Source: an uncultured Lachnospiraceae bacterium (GTDB lineage Bacteria; Bacillota; Clostridia; Lachnospirales; Lachnospiraceae). From it: a DNA stretch of 46,784 nucleotides. The translations under genes and the position numbers were made by a program. The notes under the pieces were generated by a model, which saw nothing but the letters and a program-made list of their open reading frames with translations, did not search any database and was not told where the DNA came from. The stretch lies in the NCBI GenBank assembly GCA_944380065.1, contig CALWGM010000148.1, forward strand, positions 1 to 46,784. The letters run 5' to 3'. Below are positions 1-8,479 of this stretch, piece by piece; position 1 is the stretch's first letter, and every line of letters starts with the position of its first letter.

Positions 1-2
1 AA

Positions 3-404
3 GGTTTTCCGGATAAGACGGCAGTCATCAGTTTCTATGATCCTGAGACATCACGCTTTATCGCTGAAGATTACAGGCCGGTTGATTATAAAGAAAAAAC
101 AGATCGATTATTTAAAGTTCCCCTGTATGATATTGACCTGTCTGTTCTCCCGGAGTATGGCCTGACTTATGAGACATATTTTCCGGAGGCAGCCGCACTG
201 GCAGAATTTATCTATTCTGCGAAAACGGATGGATACGATATCATCTGTCAGTGCGAGTACGGGGAGAGCAGGAGTTCCGGGTGCGCAGCAGCTATACTGG
301 AGCATTTCTATAAAAATGGCATATCTGTTTTTGCAGATTACAGATATTATCCGAATCAGGTTGTATATCATAAAGTGTTGGAGGCATTGGAGAAGAATAC
401 ATAA
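3..404 (+). CDS. Protein tyrosine phosphatase-like protein, 5' end missing
   Basis: The frame is open from the first complete codon in the window to a TAA at 402-404, so the N-terminus lies outside. The visible 133 residues contain CEYGESRS, which fits the CX5R(S/T) phosphate-binding loop of protein tyrosine and dual-specificity phosphatases, followed by a helix-like CAAAILEHFY segment. I infer a small cytoplasmic phosphatase-like protein. The usual His before the Cys is not present (the residues before it are CQ), so activity is uncertain. Similar short proteins occur in accessory regions of gut clostridia, from memory. It is followed by a decayed gene and a terminator, which suggests the edge of an accessory segment. 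Confidence 0.55.
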   Translation, partial: GFPDKTAVISFYDPETSRFIAEDYRPVDYKEKTDRLFKVPLYDIDLSVLPEYGLTYETYFPEAAALAEFIYSAKTDGYDIICQCEYGESRSSGCAAAILEHFYKNGISVFADYRYYPNQVVYHKVLEALEKNT

Positions 405-491
405 AAGATATTGTGGAGATCTATCGGTTTTCTGAGTATCCTTGTATAAAGTATGATTACAGCCGACATTATAAATGTTATCTTGATGTAG

Positions 492-746
492 GATTCAAAG
501 TATCAGAAATGCTTTACGGAGGAACAGAAGTTTATCCTGGGTCATGCGAGACAATTGAAAGAGCCGGTAAATGTCGTGTTGCCATATCATCCGGGAGATA
601 TCCTGTATGTAGATTTGCAGCGGCAGAACTGGCGGCGTTTGTAATATTATCCGTCCGCAGTTACTGTAAGCATCAGGCTGCCTGAAGGCGGGTATGGAAT
701 GCTCCGGATCTCATTTACAGGTCAGTTGATCAATGTTAAAATATAG
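492..746 (+). pseudogene. Decayed gene remnant
   Basis: No intact gene is convincing here. In the frame of position 492, a TAG at 489-491 is followed by an open stretch containing VVLPYHPGDILYVD, then a TAA at 642-644, then another open stretch reading LPEGGYGMLRISFTGQLI up to TAG at 744-746. The PYHPGDI-type string resembles small hypothetical proteins carried by integrative elements, from memory. The in-frame stops suggest a degraded gene. A 90-residue open frame on the same strand in another phase (413-685) has a less protein-like composition and is probably a shadow or a frameshifted part of the same remnant. The remnant ends 14 bases before a terminator, as a real gene would. Confidence 0.35.
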
Positions 747-760
747 CCAGTAAGAGGGGG

Positions 761-794
761 AAGTCCTGCGATCGGTTTCGCAGGGCTTCTTTTA
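761..794 (+). terminator. Rho-independent terminator
   Basis: An 11-base stem (761-771 with 778-788, one G-U pair) closes a six-base loop and is followed by a T-rich run. It ends transcription from the decayed gene at the left edge. Apart from this hairpin and the promoter-like -10 at 841, the interval 747-939 holds nothing I recognise. Confidence 0.75.
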
Positions 795-840
795 TGTGGC
801 CAGGAGGAGATTGCCATGAACCGACAAGCTCCTTTTTGAA

Positions 841-890
841 TATAATAGGGCATGATCCCGAAGCTGTTTTGGCAAAAACACTCCGGGATC
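841..890 (+). promoter_or_regulatory. Putative -10 box and 5' leader hairpin of the subtilase gene
   Basis: A perfect TATAAT stands at 841-846, but the -35 region about 17 bases upstream is poor. Just downstream, GATCCCG (854-860) pairs with CGGGATC (884-890), with an inner GTTTT/AAAAC pairing, forming a leader hairpin about 50 bases before the start codon. It lacks a T run, so it is more likely an mRNA stabiliser or control element than a terminator. Its role is inferred only. Confidence 0.35.
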
Positions 891-939
891 CCGGGCGCGT
901 TTGCCGCGTTCCGGAGCAACAGACAGATCAGGGGATTTT

Positions 940-1812
940 ATGGAACAGGTTTTGAACATGATTCATGCTTCCCGTGCCTATGAGCGGAATCTGTATGGCA
1001 GGGGAATCGGCGTGGCGGTTCTGGATACGGGAATTTTTCCGCATCAGGATCTGCAGAATAAAATTGTGTATTTTAAAGATTACGTGAAAGGAAGAAAGCA
1101 GCCCTATGATGACAACGGTCATGGAACGCATATCAGCGGGATCATCGGGGCGAAAAATGAGACTGCACGGCACGGAGTTGCACCGGAGTGCAGCCTGTTC
1201 GGTTTTAAGGTGCTGGATAAAAGCGGCGGCGGTATGATCGAAGATACCTGCAGGGCGGTGGAGGATGTGATCCGGATCAACCGCCAGGCAGCGCGGACGA
1301 TCCGGATTATCAATGTCTCTGTGGGAATGGCCAATGCTGTAAAGGCAGAGCTGCAGAACCGTCTCCTGACAGCGGTGGAGAAGGCCTGGGACAGCGGGAT
1401 TGTGGTGGTTGCCGCCGCCGGGAATAACGGGCCGGGAGAGCAGACCATCACCAGTCCGGGCACCTCAAAAAAAATCATTACGGTCGGCAGTATCGATGAT
1501 GGGTGGAATATGGCCGGAGGCAGGGGATATTCCGGCAGGGGACCGACCGCAGAGTGCGTGGTCAAGCCCGAGATCCTCATGCCGGGAACCAACATTGTCA
1601 GCTGTCTGAACCGGAAAACAGGGTATGCCAGAAAGAGCGGGACGTCCATGGCTGTCCCGGTGCTGTCCGGCGTGATCGCCCTGCTGTTAAACGCGTATCC
1701 GCATATGACGCCCAACGAGGTTAAGATGCGGCTGTTTTACGGATCCAGACAGACGGACAGAACCGATCAGAGGAAATGCTGGGGAACTGTGACGCTGGAC
1801 AGTCTGCTGTGA
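940..1812 (+). CDS. Subtilisin-like serine protease (S8 family)
   Basis: A 290-residue protease with the full subtilase triad: Asp29 in VLDTG, His61 in NGHGTH and Ser236 in SGTSMAVP, plus the oxyanion-hole Asn162 in AAAGNNG. The open frame begins at a TTG at 901, but ATG at 940 is preceded by CAGGGGAT and gives a protein that begins just before the catalytic domain. There is no signal peptide, membrane segment or propeptide, so it resembles the short intracellular subtilases (IspA/AprX type) rather than secreted ones. It stands alone and converges on a D,D-carboxypeptidase only four bases away. Its substrate cannot be read from the sequence. Confidence 0.9.
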   Translation: MEQVLNMIHASRAYERNLYGRGIGVAVLDTGIFPHQDLQNKIVYFKDYVKGRKQPYDDNGHGTHISGIIGAKNETARHGVAPECSLFGFKVLDKSGGGMIEDTCRAVEDVIRINRQAARTIRIINVSVGMANAVKAELQNRLLTAVEKAWDSGIVVVAAAGNNGPGEQTITSPGTSKKIITVGSIDDGWNMAGGRGYSGRGPTAECVVKPEILMPGTNIVSCLNRKTGYARKSGTSMAVPVLSGVIALLLNAYPHMTPNEVKMRLFYGSRQTDRTDQRKCWGTVTLDSLL

Positions 1813-1816
1813 GATT

Positions 1817-3049
1817 TCATGTAAAGATCTCCGCTGTGTTTCCCAGGAACAGAGCCTGGGACAGCATCCGGAGACTGTCCCGGAAGGTCAGGCGTTCGAC
1901 GGTTTCGGCTGCCAGGATCTCCACCTCTCCCACCTGGGTTTCCCCTAAAAAATAGAGGGCTTTCCCGACGGCATCCCCGCCTGTGACGGGAGCCTCCAAA
2001 GATTCCGGAAGATCGAGGGTTTTGCTTAAGCTTTCGGAGGAACCGCCGGTGTCCAGATAGCGGAAGGAGCCGCTGTAGCAGATGGGGAGGCTGCTTTGCT
2101 TTCCGCCGGTCACAGGGATTGCGGGCAAAACATCCGCGTTCTCATCTGTATAGAGCCGGCAGTTGGCAAATCCCCAGTTAAACAGGCTGATGGCGTCTGC
2201 GATCCTTGTTTTGCTGTCATCGGCAGCCATAATGGCGGCGATCAGATGGACGTTGTCTTTGGAGGCGGTGGCGGACAGACAGAATTTTGCCTGGCTGGTG
2301 GATCCGGTTTTCAGACCGGTGGCATAGGGATATTGTCTGATCAGTTTATTGGTGCTGCTTAAGGTAAAAGTGCTGTCGCCTTTTTTGGTGTGGTGCGTGA
2401 TATCTTCCATCCAGATGGAAGTATACTCAAAAATCTGCGGATAGCTGACGGTCAGTTCCCGCGACATGAGGGCGATATCCAGAGCGCTGGAATAGTGGCC
2501 GTCGGCGTCCAGTCCGCAGGCATTGACAAAATGGGTGTGCTCCATTCCCAGCTCAGCGGCTTTTGCGTTCATTTCGCTGACAAAAGCCTCCTCCGATCCG
2601 GACACGAATTCAGCCATCGCCACGCTGGCGTCATTGGCGCTGGCGACGGCGATGCACTTGATCATGGTATCCACGGTCTGGGTTTCGTTTTCTTCCAGAT
2701 AAACCTGGGAGCCTCCCATACCGGCGGCGTGTGCGGAAACAGTTACCGTATCCTGCAGGGTGAATTTCCCCTCTTCCAGCGCCTCAAAGATCAAAAGCAG
2801 CGTCATGACCTTGGTGACACTGGCCAGCGGCCGTTCCGTGTTTTCGTCTTTGGCGTAGAGGACAGTTCCGGTATCCGCGTCCATCAGGACAACAGAGGGG
2901 GAAGAAACCGCCGGGGCGGAGGACGCCGGTACAGGGACCGGAAGTACAAATAGTGAAATCAGGAAAAAAGAGCAGCAGAAAAAGAAGCAGAAAGCGGATT
3001 TGCAGATATGCAAAAACCGTATGGGATTCCGGATTTTAAAATTCTTCAT
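1817..3049 (-). CDS. D-alanyl-D-alanine carboxypeptidase (serine-type, DacF/DacA family)
   Basis: This 410-residue protein removes the terminal D-Ala of peptidoglycan pentapeptides outside the membrane. An N-terminal hydrophobic segment (about 18-37) acts as signal peptide or anchor. The penicillin-binding motifs are in order: SVTK at 77-80 (nucleophile Ser77), SAN at 137-139 and KTG at 247-249. The remaining C-terminal part fits the beta-rich PBP5 C-terminal domain, but the last 20 residues do not show an obvious amphipathic anchor. It is transcribed away from scpA; a TATAAT for it lies at 3085-3090 on the minus strand. A paralogue lies at 8974-10245. Confidence 0.92.
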   Translation of the reverse strand: MKNFKIRNPIRFLHICKSAFCFFFCCSFFLISLFVLPVPVPASSAPAVSSPSVVLMDADTGTVLYAKDENTERPLASVTKVMTLLLIFEALEEGKFTLQDTVTVSAHAAGMGGSQVYLEENETQTVDTMIKCIAVASANDASVAMAEFVSGSEEAFVSEMNAKAAELGMEHTHFVNACGLDADGHYSSALDIALMSRELTVSYPQIFEYTSIWMEDITHHTKKGDSTFTLSSTNKLIRQYPYATGLKTGSTSQAKFCLSATASKDNVHLIAAIMAADDSKTRIADAISLFNWGFANCRLYTDENADVLPAIPVTGGKQSSLPICYSGSFRYLDTGGSSESLSKTLDLPESLEAPVTGGDAVGKALYFLGETQVGEVEILAAETVERLTFRDSLRMLSQALFLGNTAEIFT

Positions 3050-3084
3050 AGAGAATACCTGAGAGCATCGGTTTCTAAAATTTT

Positions 3085-3090
3085 ATTATA
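3085..3090 (-). promoter_or_regulatory. -10 box for the D,D-carboxypeptidase gene
   Basis: On the minus strand this reads TATAAT, about 36 bases upstream of the start codon. No good -35 hexamer is visible at the normal distance, so only the -10 is supported. Confidence 0.4.
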
Positions 3091-3134
3091 GAAGATAAAA
3101 AACTATGCCAGGAGATTTGCAAAAGAGAAAATCC

Positions 3135-3162
3135 TTGCTTTTTTCCCCAGATTCAGTACAAT
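3135..3162 (+). promoter_or_regulatory. Probable sigma-A promoter of scpAB
   Basis: TTGCTT (3135-3140), a 16-base spacer and TACAAT (3157-3162) lie 25 bases before the scpA start, divergent from the carboxypeptidase promoter. Confidence 0.5.
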
Positions 3163-3187
3163 AAGAAAATGGATTGGAGAATGAGAG

Positions 3188-3958
3188 ATGGAATTGAGTG
3201 TGAAACTTGAAGTTTTTGAAGGTCCGCTGGACCTTCTTCTTCATTTACTGGATAAAAACAAGGTGAGCATTTATGATATCCCCATTGTGGAGATCACAGA
3301 CCAGTACCTGGCTTATATCCGGCAGATGCAGCGGCAGGATCTGGATATCATGAGCGAGTTCATGGTGATGGCGGCGACGCTTTTGGATATTAAGGCCCGC
3401 TGGCTGCTGCCGAAGGAAGAGAACGAGGACGGGGAGGAGGAAGACCCCAGGGCGGAACTGGTAGAGCAGCTGCTGCAATATAAAATGTACAAATATCTTG
3501 CGGCGGAGTTGAAAGACCGCCAGATGGATGCAGGGCGCCAGATGTATAAGACGCCGACGATCCCGGCTGAAGTGCGGGAGTATGAGCCGCCTGTCGATCT
3601 GGACCAGCTGACGGACGGCCTGAACCTGAAGATCCTGCACGGTATTTTTGAATCGGTGATGAGACGGCGGGAAGACAAGCTGGACCCGATCCGTTCCCGG
3701 TTCGGAAAGATTGAAAAGGAAGAGGTTTCCCTGGAAGAAAAGATGGCCTTCATGGAGGAGTTCCTGGAGAGCCACCGTTCGTTTTCCTTCCGTCAGCTGC
3801 TGGAAAAGCAGGGCAGCAGGGTGGAGATTGTGGTGACGTTTCTGGCGGTGCTGGAACTGATGAAGACCGGACGGATCCTGGTCAGCCAGGAGGAGACCTT
3901 CGGGGATATTCGGATTCTGGTAAATCAAAAAGAGGGAGTAAAAGCAGATGAGGATTGA
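3188..3958 (+). CDS. scpA: Segregation and condensation protein A
   Basis: ScpA is the kleisin subunit that bridges the SMC dimer heads and binds ScpB during chromosome condensation and segregation. The 256-residue product begins with the family signature KLEVFEGPLDLLLHLLDKNK and continues with the helical SMC-neck-binding region, ending in the winged-helix-like FRQLLEKQ...VTFLAVLELMK segment that contacts the SMC cap. Length is normal for the family. The ATG at 3188 has GGAGA upstream. Its end overlaps scpB by 11 bases, the standard scpAB arrangement in Firmicutes, implying coupled translation. Confidence 0.96.
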   Translation: MELSVKLEVFEGPLDLLLHLLDKNKVSIYDIPIVEITDQYLAYIRQMQRQDLDIMSEFMVMAATLLDIKARWLLPKEENEDGEEEDPRAELVEQLLQYKMYKYLAAELKDRQMDAGRQMYKTPTIPAEVREYEPPVDLDQLTDGLNLKILHGIFESVMRRREDKLDPIRSRFGKIEKEEVSLEEKMAFMEEFLESHRSFSFRQLLEKQGSRVEIVVTFLAVLELMKTGRILVSQEETFGDIRILVNQKEGVKADED

Positions 3959-4517
3959 AGAATATGAAGCGGCTGCGGAAGCGATTTTGTTTGCGATGGG
4001 CGACTCTGTGGAACTGTCCAAAATAGCTTCGGCGCTGGAGATTTCCGAGAAAGATGCGGAGCGGATCATACAGAATCTGTCCGACCGATATAAGAATGAG
4101 AACAGCGGGCTGCAGATCATCGAGCTGGACGGCGCCTATCAGATGTGTACCAAGATCAGCCAGTATGAGTATCTGATCCGCATTGCCAGGCAGCCCCAAA
4201 AACATGTGCTGACGGATGTGCTGCTGGAAACGCTGTCCATTGTGGCTTATAAACAGCCGGTGACACGGGTGGAGATCGAAAAGATCCGCGGCGTTTCCTG
4301 CGAGCATGCCATCAACCGCCTGGTGGAATACAACCTGATCCGGGAGGTGGGCAGGCTGGATGCCCCGGGGCGGCCGATCCTGTTTGGAACCACCGAGGAG
4401 TTCCTGCGCTGTTTCGGCGCACAGTCGGTGGATGACCTGCCCATGCCGGATCCGGAGCAGGTGGAGGAGTTTAAAAGCGAAGCGGAAGAAGAGGTGCAGT
4501 TAAGGCTGGATATCTGA
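3948..4517 (+). CDS. scpB: Segregation and condensation protein B
   Basis: ScpB dimerises and binds the central part of ScpA in the SMC-ScpAB complex. The 189-residue protein has the two winged-helix domains of the family: an N-terminal one (EAILFAMGDSVELSKIA) and a second around KHVLTDVLLETLSIVAYKQPVTRVEIEKIRG, the most conserved stretch. The tail is acidic. The ribosome binding site (GAGGGAG) lies inside the scpA 3' end. A terminator follows at 4592. Confidence 0.95.
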   Translation: MRIEEYEAAAEAILFAMGDSVELSKIASALEISEKDAERIIQNLSDRYKNENSGLQIIELDGAYQMCTKISQYEYLIRIARQPQKHVLTDVLLETLSIVAYKQPVTRVEIEKIRGVSCEHAINRLVEYNLIREVGRLDAPGRPILFGTTEEFLRCFGAQSVDDLPMPDPEQVEEFKSEAEEEVQLRLDI

Positions 4518-4591
4518 GCAGTAACGTCAGAGCACATCTGTCATCTTCCGGGAATGACATCTGTCATAGTAAAAAGAAAGTTCCGATGATA

Positions 4592-4631
4592 AAATATGCA
4601 TGCAGTGTGATTGCTGGATGCATATTTTTTT
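4592..4631 (+). terminator. Rho-independent terminator after scpB
   Basis: Inverted repeat AATATGCATGCAG / CTGGATGCATATT with a single mismatch, closed by an eight-base loop and followed by a run of T. It separates scpAB from the hydrogenase module. An 11-base direct repeat (ACATCTGTCAT) lies between the scpB stop and this terminator; its meaning is unknown. Confidence 0.85.
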
Positions 4632-4705
4632 GAAATCATGCCGGAGTTGTTTTGTATACATTGTATATTTTTCAAAGGGATGATCTTTGTGAAAATTTTA
4701 ATTTG

Positions 4706-4734
4706 TTGATTCTGGACAAAAATTATGCTATAGT
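4706..4734 (+). promoter_or_regulatory. Sigma-A promoter of the NfnB-like/hydrogenase operon
   Basis: TTGATT (4706-4711), a 17-base spacer and TATAGT (4729-4734). Just upstream at 4687-4704 is TTGTGAA-AATT-TTAATTT, whose left half matches the Rex (NADH/NAD+-sensing repressor) consensus TTGTNAA while the right half does not. Redox control is only a suggestion. Confidence 0.6.
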
Positions 4735-4919
4735 AACACGTAAAGTTTCGGTTTTTTATGAAGGTTTTTATGGTATAGATATGCAGGATCGCGGCCTGTC
4801 CGGTGCATACTGGCGGGACAACGGGATCCGGCACGGGATTTGCGAGCGTGAATCCTGAAAATGCGAGGAGGAGACCCGGGAGGATATTTCCCGGGCGTCC
4901 AGGAAAGGAGAAAAGAAGA
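4735..4919 (+). promoter_or_regulatory. Leader of the hydrogenase operon with a GC-rich hairpin
   Basis: The interval between the scpB terminator and the start codon at 4920 has no convincing gene. After the promoter, about 180 bases of leader contain a strong hairpin, CCCGGGA (4875-4881) pairing with TCCCGGG (4889-4895), just before the ribosome binding site AGGAAAGGAG. It lacks a T run. I do not recognise a known riboswitch. It could affect mRNA stability or translation. Confidence 0.35.
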
Positions 4920-6752
4920 ATGAGCAGATTATCAGTGGTTGAAACCGGTAAGATGAGAGCTACCGGTGAAGAACTGCGCAAACAGTTTGCCCAGAGAATT
5001 GCGGCCAACCCGCCCGGCGTCTGCGCGGTGGAGCAGCAGCTTGCCATGCTTCAGGTCTGTCATGCGCAGACCTGCGGAAAGTGCGTGCCCTGCCGGATCG
5101 GCCTGGGACAGCTGGAAGAGCTTTTGGAAGACGTCCTGGAGAACAGGGCGGATGAGGATACTCTGAAGCTGATCCGTTTTACTGCGGAGAATATCAGGAA
5201 TTCCGCGGACTGTGCGATCGGCTTTGAGGCTGCCAATATGGTTCTGAAGGGACTGGATGGCTTTGAAGAGGATTATCTTTCCCATGTAAAGGAGCATACC
5301 TGCCATGGATCCTTTGAGCAGCCCATCCCCTGCGTGACCCTTTGTCCGGCACATGTGGATGTGCCCGGCTACATAGCCCTGGCGGGCGCTGGCAGATATG
5401 ACGACGCGGTGAAACTGATCCGAAAGGATAATCCGTTCCCTACCGCCTGCGCGCTGATCTGTGAGCATCCCTGTGAGAAGCGGTGCCGCAGGAAGATGAT
5501 CGATGATTCTGTCAATATCCGCGCACTGAAACGTTACGTGGTGGACAACGCCAGCGCAGACTCTGTGCCTACGCCGGAGTGCGGCCCGTCTACAGGTAAG
5601 CGCGTGGCGGTGATCGGCAGCGGCCCTTCCGGCCTGACAGCTGCTTATTTCCTGCAGCTGATGGGGCATCAGTGTACTGTTTTTGAGGAAAAGGACAAGC
5701 TGGGCGGTATGCTCCGCTACGGCATCCCCAACTACCGTTTCCCCAGGGAGCGTCTCCAGCAGGATATTGACGCGATTTTATCCACAGGGATTGAGGTAAA
5801 GACGAATACCGTGATCGGCACGGAAGAGATGCAGCAGATCCGAAAAGAGTACGATGCTGTTTATGTAGCCATCGGCGCCCATACGGATAAAAAGCTCCAT
5901 CTGGAAGGCGAGGACAGTGAAAATGTGATCTCTGCAGTGGCCATGCTCCGGGAGATCGGGGATGACCATTATCCGGACTATACCGGTAAAAATGTTATTG
6001 TTGTGGGAGGCGGAAATGTTGCCATGGACTGTGCCAGGACAGCGATCCGCTGCCATGCAGATTCTGTAAAGGTGGTGTACCGCAGACGCCAGGAGGATAT
6101 GACGGCTCTTCCGGAGGAAATCGAGAGCGCCATGGCAGAAGGTGTGGAGATGGTGACCCTGAACGCGCCGGTGCGGATTGAGGCAGATGAGCAGGGACGC
6201 GCAGCCGCTCTGTGGGTACAGCCCCAGGTGATCGGCAAGGTGAAAAACGGCCGTCCCGCGCCCCGCAACGCCAGCAAGCCGGAGGAGCGCATGGCCTGCG
6301 ATATCATTCTTGTGGCCGTGGGACAGGATATTGTTTCTGAACCCTTTGCAAAATGCGGGATTCCCGTAAACCGCGGCAGGATTGTGGCGGAAAGCTCCGG
6401 TTTCGTGGATGTGGACGGCGTATTTGCCGGCGGCGAATGTGTGCTGGGGCCGGCGACAGTGATCCGTGCCATCGAGGGCGGCAAGGTAGCTGCGGCCAAT
6501 ATTGATGAGTATCTGGGATACCATCACCCGGTTACCTGCGACGTGGATATCCCGGAGCCGATCCTGAACGATAAAGTAGCCAGCGGACGTGTGAACCTCC
6601 GGGAGATGGAGGCCTGTGCCCGCAAGACGAACTTTGACGGCGTGGAACTGCCGATGAGCGAGGAGGAGGCTCTCCGCGAGGCAAGCCGCTGCTTAAGATG
6701 TGACCGCCATGGATGCGGTGTCCTGAGAGGAGGTCGGCAGGAATTATGGTAA
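4920..6752 (+). CDS. NfnB/GltD-like FAD-dependent oxidoreductase fused to a NuoF-type iron-sulfur domain
   Basis: A 610-residue flavoprotein. Residues about 45-120 carry QTCGKCVPCRIG and a later DCAIG, like the C-terminal 4Fe-4S domain of NuoF/HydB. Next is the GltD/NfnB N-terminal cluster domain (TLCPAHVDVPGYI, CEHPCEKRCRR), then an FAD-binding Rossmann fold (VAVIGSGPSGLTAAY) and an NAD(P)H-binding fold (VIVVGGGNVAMDCARTA, YRRRQEDM). The C-terminus carries two more Cys pairs. ATG 4920 is chosen over an earlier in-frame ATG at 4803 because of AGGAAAGGAG at 4901. It overlaps the downstream hydrogenase gene by seven bases. I infer it passes electrons between NAD(P)H and the hydrogenase, as in glutamate-synthase-linked [FeFe] hydrogenases (group A2). 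Confidence 0.85.
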   Translation: MSRLSVVETGKMRATGEELRKQFAQRIAANPPGVCAVEQQLAMLQVCHAQTCGKCVPCRIGLGQLEELLEDVLENRADEDTLKLIRFTAENIRNSADCAIGFEAANMVLKGLDGFEEDYLSHVKEHTCHGSFEQPIPCVTLCPAHVDVPGYIALAGAGRYDDAVKLIRKDNPFPTACALICEHPCEKRCRRKMIDDSVNIRALKRYVVDNASADSVPTPECGPSTGKRVAVIGSGPSGLTAAYFLQLMGHQCTVFEEKDKLGGMLRYGIPNYRFPRERLQQDIDAILSTGIEVKTNTVIGTEEMQQIRKEYDAVYVAIGAHTDKKLHLEGEDSENVISAVAMLREIGDDHYPDYTGKNVIVVGGGNVAMDCARTAIRCHADSVKVVYRRRQEDMTALPEEIESAMAEGVEMVTLNAPVRIEADEQGRAAALWVQPQVIGKVKNGRPAPRNASKPEERMACDIILVAVGQDIVSEPFAKCGIPVNRGRIVAESSGFVDVDGVFAGGECVLGPATVIRAIEGGKVAAANIDEYLGYHHPVTCDVDIPEPILNDKVASGRVNLREMEACARKTNFDGVELPMSEEEALREASRCLRCDRHGCGVLRGGRQELW

Positions 6753-8479
6753 ATCTGACTATTAATCGCAAAAAAGTGCAGGTAAAGGAGGGGACTTCCA
6801 TTCTGGAGGCGGCTGCAACAGCCGGGATCCGCATTCCGACCCTGTGTTATTTAAAAGAGATCAATGAGATCGGCGCCTGCCGTGTCTGTGTTGTGGAGAT
6901 TAAGGGCAAGGACACGCTGGTGGCTGCCTGCAATACCATGGTAGAGGAAGGGATGGAGGTTTTCACCAACAGCGCGAAAGCGATCCACGCCCGGAGAACC
7001 AATGTGGAGTTTATTTTGTCCCGCCACAACACGAACTGTACGTCCTGTGTCCGGAGCGGGAACTGTTCCCTGCAGACTCTGGCCAATGACCTGAATATCG
7101 GGCATCTGCCGTACCGGCGTCATTATGAGAAGAAGCCCTGGAACCGCCAGTTCCCGCTGATCCGCAACGCCGGGAAGTGTATCAAATGTATGCGCTGCGT
7201 CCAGATCTGTGAGAAGGTGCAGACCCTGAATATCTGGGATATTGTAAGTACCGGACGGCGTACCAGTGTGGATGTGTCTGAGGGCAGACGGATCGAAGAC
7301 AGCAGCTGCGCCGTCTGCGGACAGTGTGTGACCCATTGTCCGGTGGGGGCGCTCCATGAGCGGGATGATGTGGAGCCGTTCATGAATGCTGTTTATGATC
7401 CGGATAAGATTGTGGTAGTACAGATCGCGCCGGCTGTCCGGGCGGCCTGGGGCGAGGGGCTTGGCCTCCCGCGGAATATGGCCACGGAGAAGCGCATGGT
7501 GGCTGCTGTCCGTGCCCTTGGCGTCGATTATGTGTTTGATACAAACTTTACTGCTGACCTGACGATCATGGAAGAGGGTACGGAGCTGATTGAGCGCCTG
7601 AACCACAGGGAGGATTATCAGTGGCCGATGTACACCTCCTGCTGCCCGGGCTGGGTGCGTTTCCTGAAATCCCAGTATCCGGAACAGATCCCGAACCTGT
7701 CTACGGCCAAATCACCGCAGCAGATGTTCGGCGCGGTGACCAAGAGCTATTACGCAAAGCTCTTGGACGTAGACCCGAACCGCATTTACTGTGTTTCCAT
7801 CATGCCCTGTCTGGCAAAGAAACACGAGTGCGCGATTCCGGTTATGAATGATGCGGGAGCCGGTCCGGATGTGGATCTGTCCCTGACCACCAGGGAACTG
7901 GACCGTGTACTGAAGTCCCAGTCCATTGTTCCGGAGCTGCTGGCGGAGGAAGAGTTTGACATGCCGTTAGGCGTGGGCTCCGGCGCAGGCGTGATCTTCG
8001 GCGCCACAGGAGGCGTTATGGAGGCTGCCCTGAGAACTGCGTATTTTGTGCTGGAAGGGCACAATCCGGATCCGGATGCCTTTGCCATGGTGCGCGGTAT
8101 GGACGGCATCAAAGAGACGGAGCTTACCATCGCCGGTATCCGGGTGCGGGCGGCAGTGGCCCACGGCCTGGGAAATGCCCGCCGGCTCATTGAGAAGATC
8201 AAAGCGGGCGAGGCGGAATATGATTTCGTTGAGATCATGGCATGTCCCGGCGGATGCGCGGGCGGCGGCGGCCAGCCGATTCTGGATGGCGTGGAATTAG
8301 CGGATGTGCGGGGAAAGAACCTGTATGCGCTGGACAGAAAGAATACGCTGCGGTTCTCCCATGAGAACCCGTCTGTGCAGGCGGCCTATGACCAGTATTT
8401 TGAGAAGCCGCTTTCCCATGTGGCGCATAAGCTTCTGCATACCGACCATAATGCATGGAAAATGCCTGGTGAGGAATAA
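6746..8479 (+). CDS. [FeFe] hydrogenase, catalytic subunit (NfnB-linked type)
   Basis: This 577-residue protein has the domain order of clostridial hydrogenase I: an N-terminal 2Fe-2S ferredoxin (Cys34, 45, 48, 62), a His-Cys3 4Fe-4S site (H94, C98, C101, C107), two 4Fe-4S clusters (CIKCMRCVQIC and CAVCGQCVTHC) and the H-cluster domain. All active-site motifs are intact: TSCCPGW (297-303), MPCLAKKHE and the L3 motif MACPGGCAGGGGQP. It should make or oxidise H2. The start at 6746 overlaps the flavoprotein stop (ATGGTAA) and has GAGGAGGT upstream, implying coupled translation. A terminator is absent directly after it, so the microprotein at 8659 may be co-transcribed. Confidence 0.95.
   Translation: MVNLTINRKKVQVKEGTSILEAAATAGIRIPTLCYLKEINEIGACRVCVVEIKGKDTLVAACNTMVEEGMEVFTNSAKAIHARRTNVEFILSRHNTNCTSCVRSGNCSLQTLANDLNIGHLPYRRHYEKKPWNRQFPLIRNAGKCIKCMRCVQICEKVQTLNIWDIVSTGRRTSVDVSEGRRIEDSSCAVCGQCVTHCPVGALHERDDVEPFMNAVYDPDKIVVVQIAPAVRAAWGEGLGLPRNMATEKRMVAAVRALGVDYVFDTNFTADLTIMEEGTELIERLNHREDYQWPMYTSCCPGWVRFLKSQYPEQIPNLSTAKSPQQMFGAVTKSYYAKLLDVDPNRIYCVSIMPCLAKKHECAIPVMNDAGAGPDVDLSLTTRELDRVLKSQSIVPELLAEEEFDMPLGVGSGAGVIFGATGGVMEAALRTAYFVLEGHNPDPDAFAMVRGMDGIKETELTIAGIRVRAAVAHGLGNARRLIEKIKAGEAEYDFVEIMACPGGCAGGGGQPILDGVELADVRGKNLYALDRKNTLRFSHENPSVQAAYDQYFEKPLSHVAHKLLHTDHNAWKMPGEE

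Noticed and set aside
413..685. 90-residue frame as an intact gene
   Set aside because: The neighbouring phase gives more protein-like segments with stops, so decay is more likely than a new gene.
2390..2953. 187-residue open frame on the plus strand
   Set aside because: It lies antisense to the D,D-carboxypeptidase gene, which has all catalytic motifs; the frame has no start signal and a shadow-like composition.
3245..4120. 291-residue open frame on the minus strand
   Set aside because: Antisense to scpA and scpB, both clear genes; no ribosome binding site or motif.
4534..4567. Direct repeat ACATCTGTCAT as an attachment site or CRISPR repeat
   Set aside because: Only two copies, and no integrase, cas gene or spacer pattern nearby.
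4652..4858. 68-residue open frame before the NfnB-like gene
   Set aside because: Its start lies upstream of the promoter at 4706-4734, so the transcript would not contain it, and it has no ribosome binding site.
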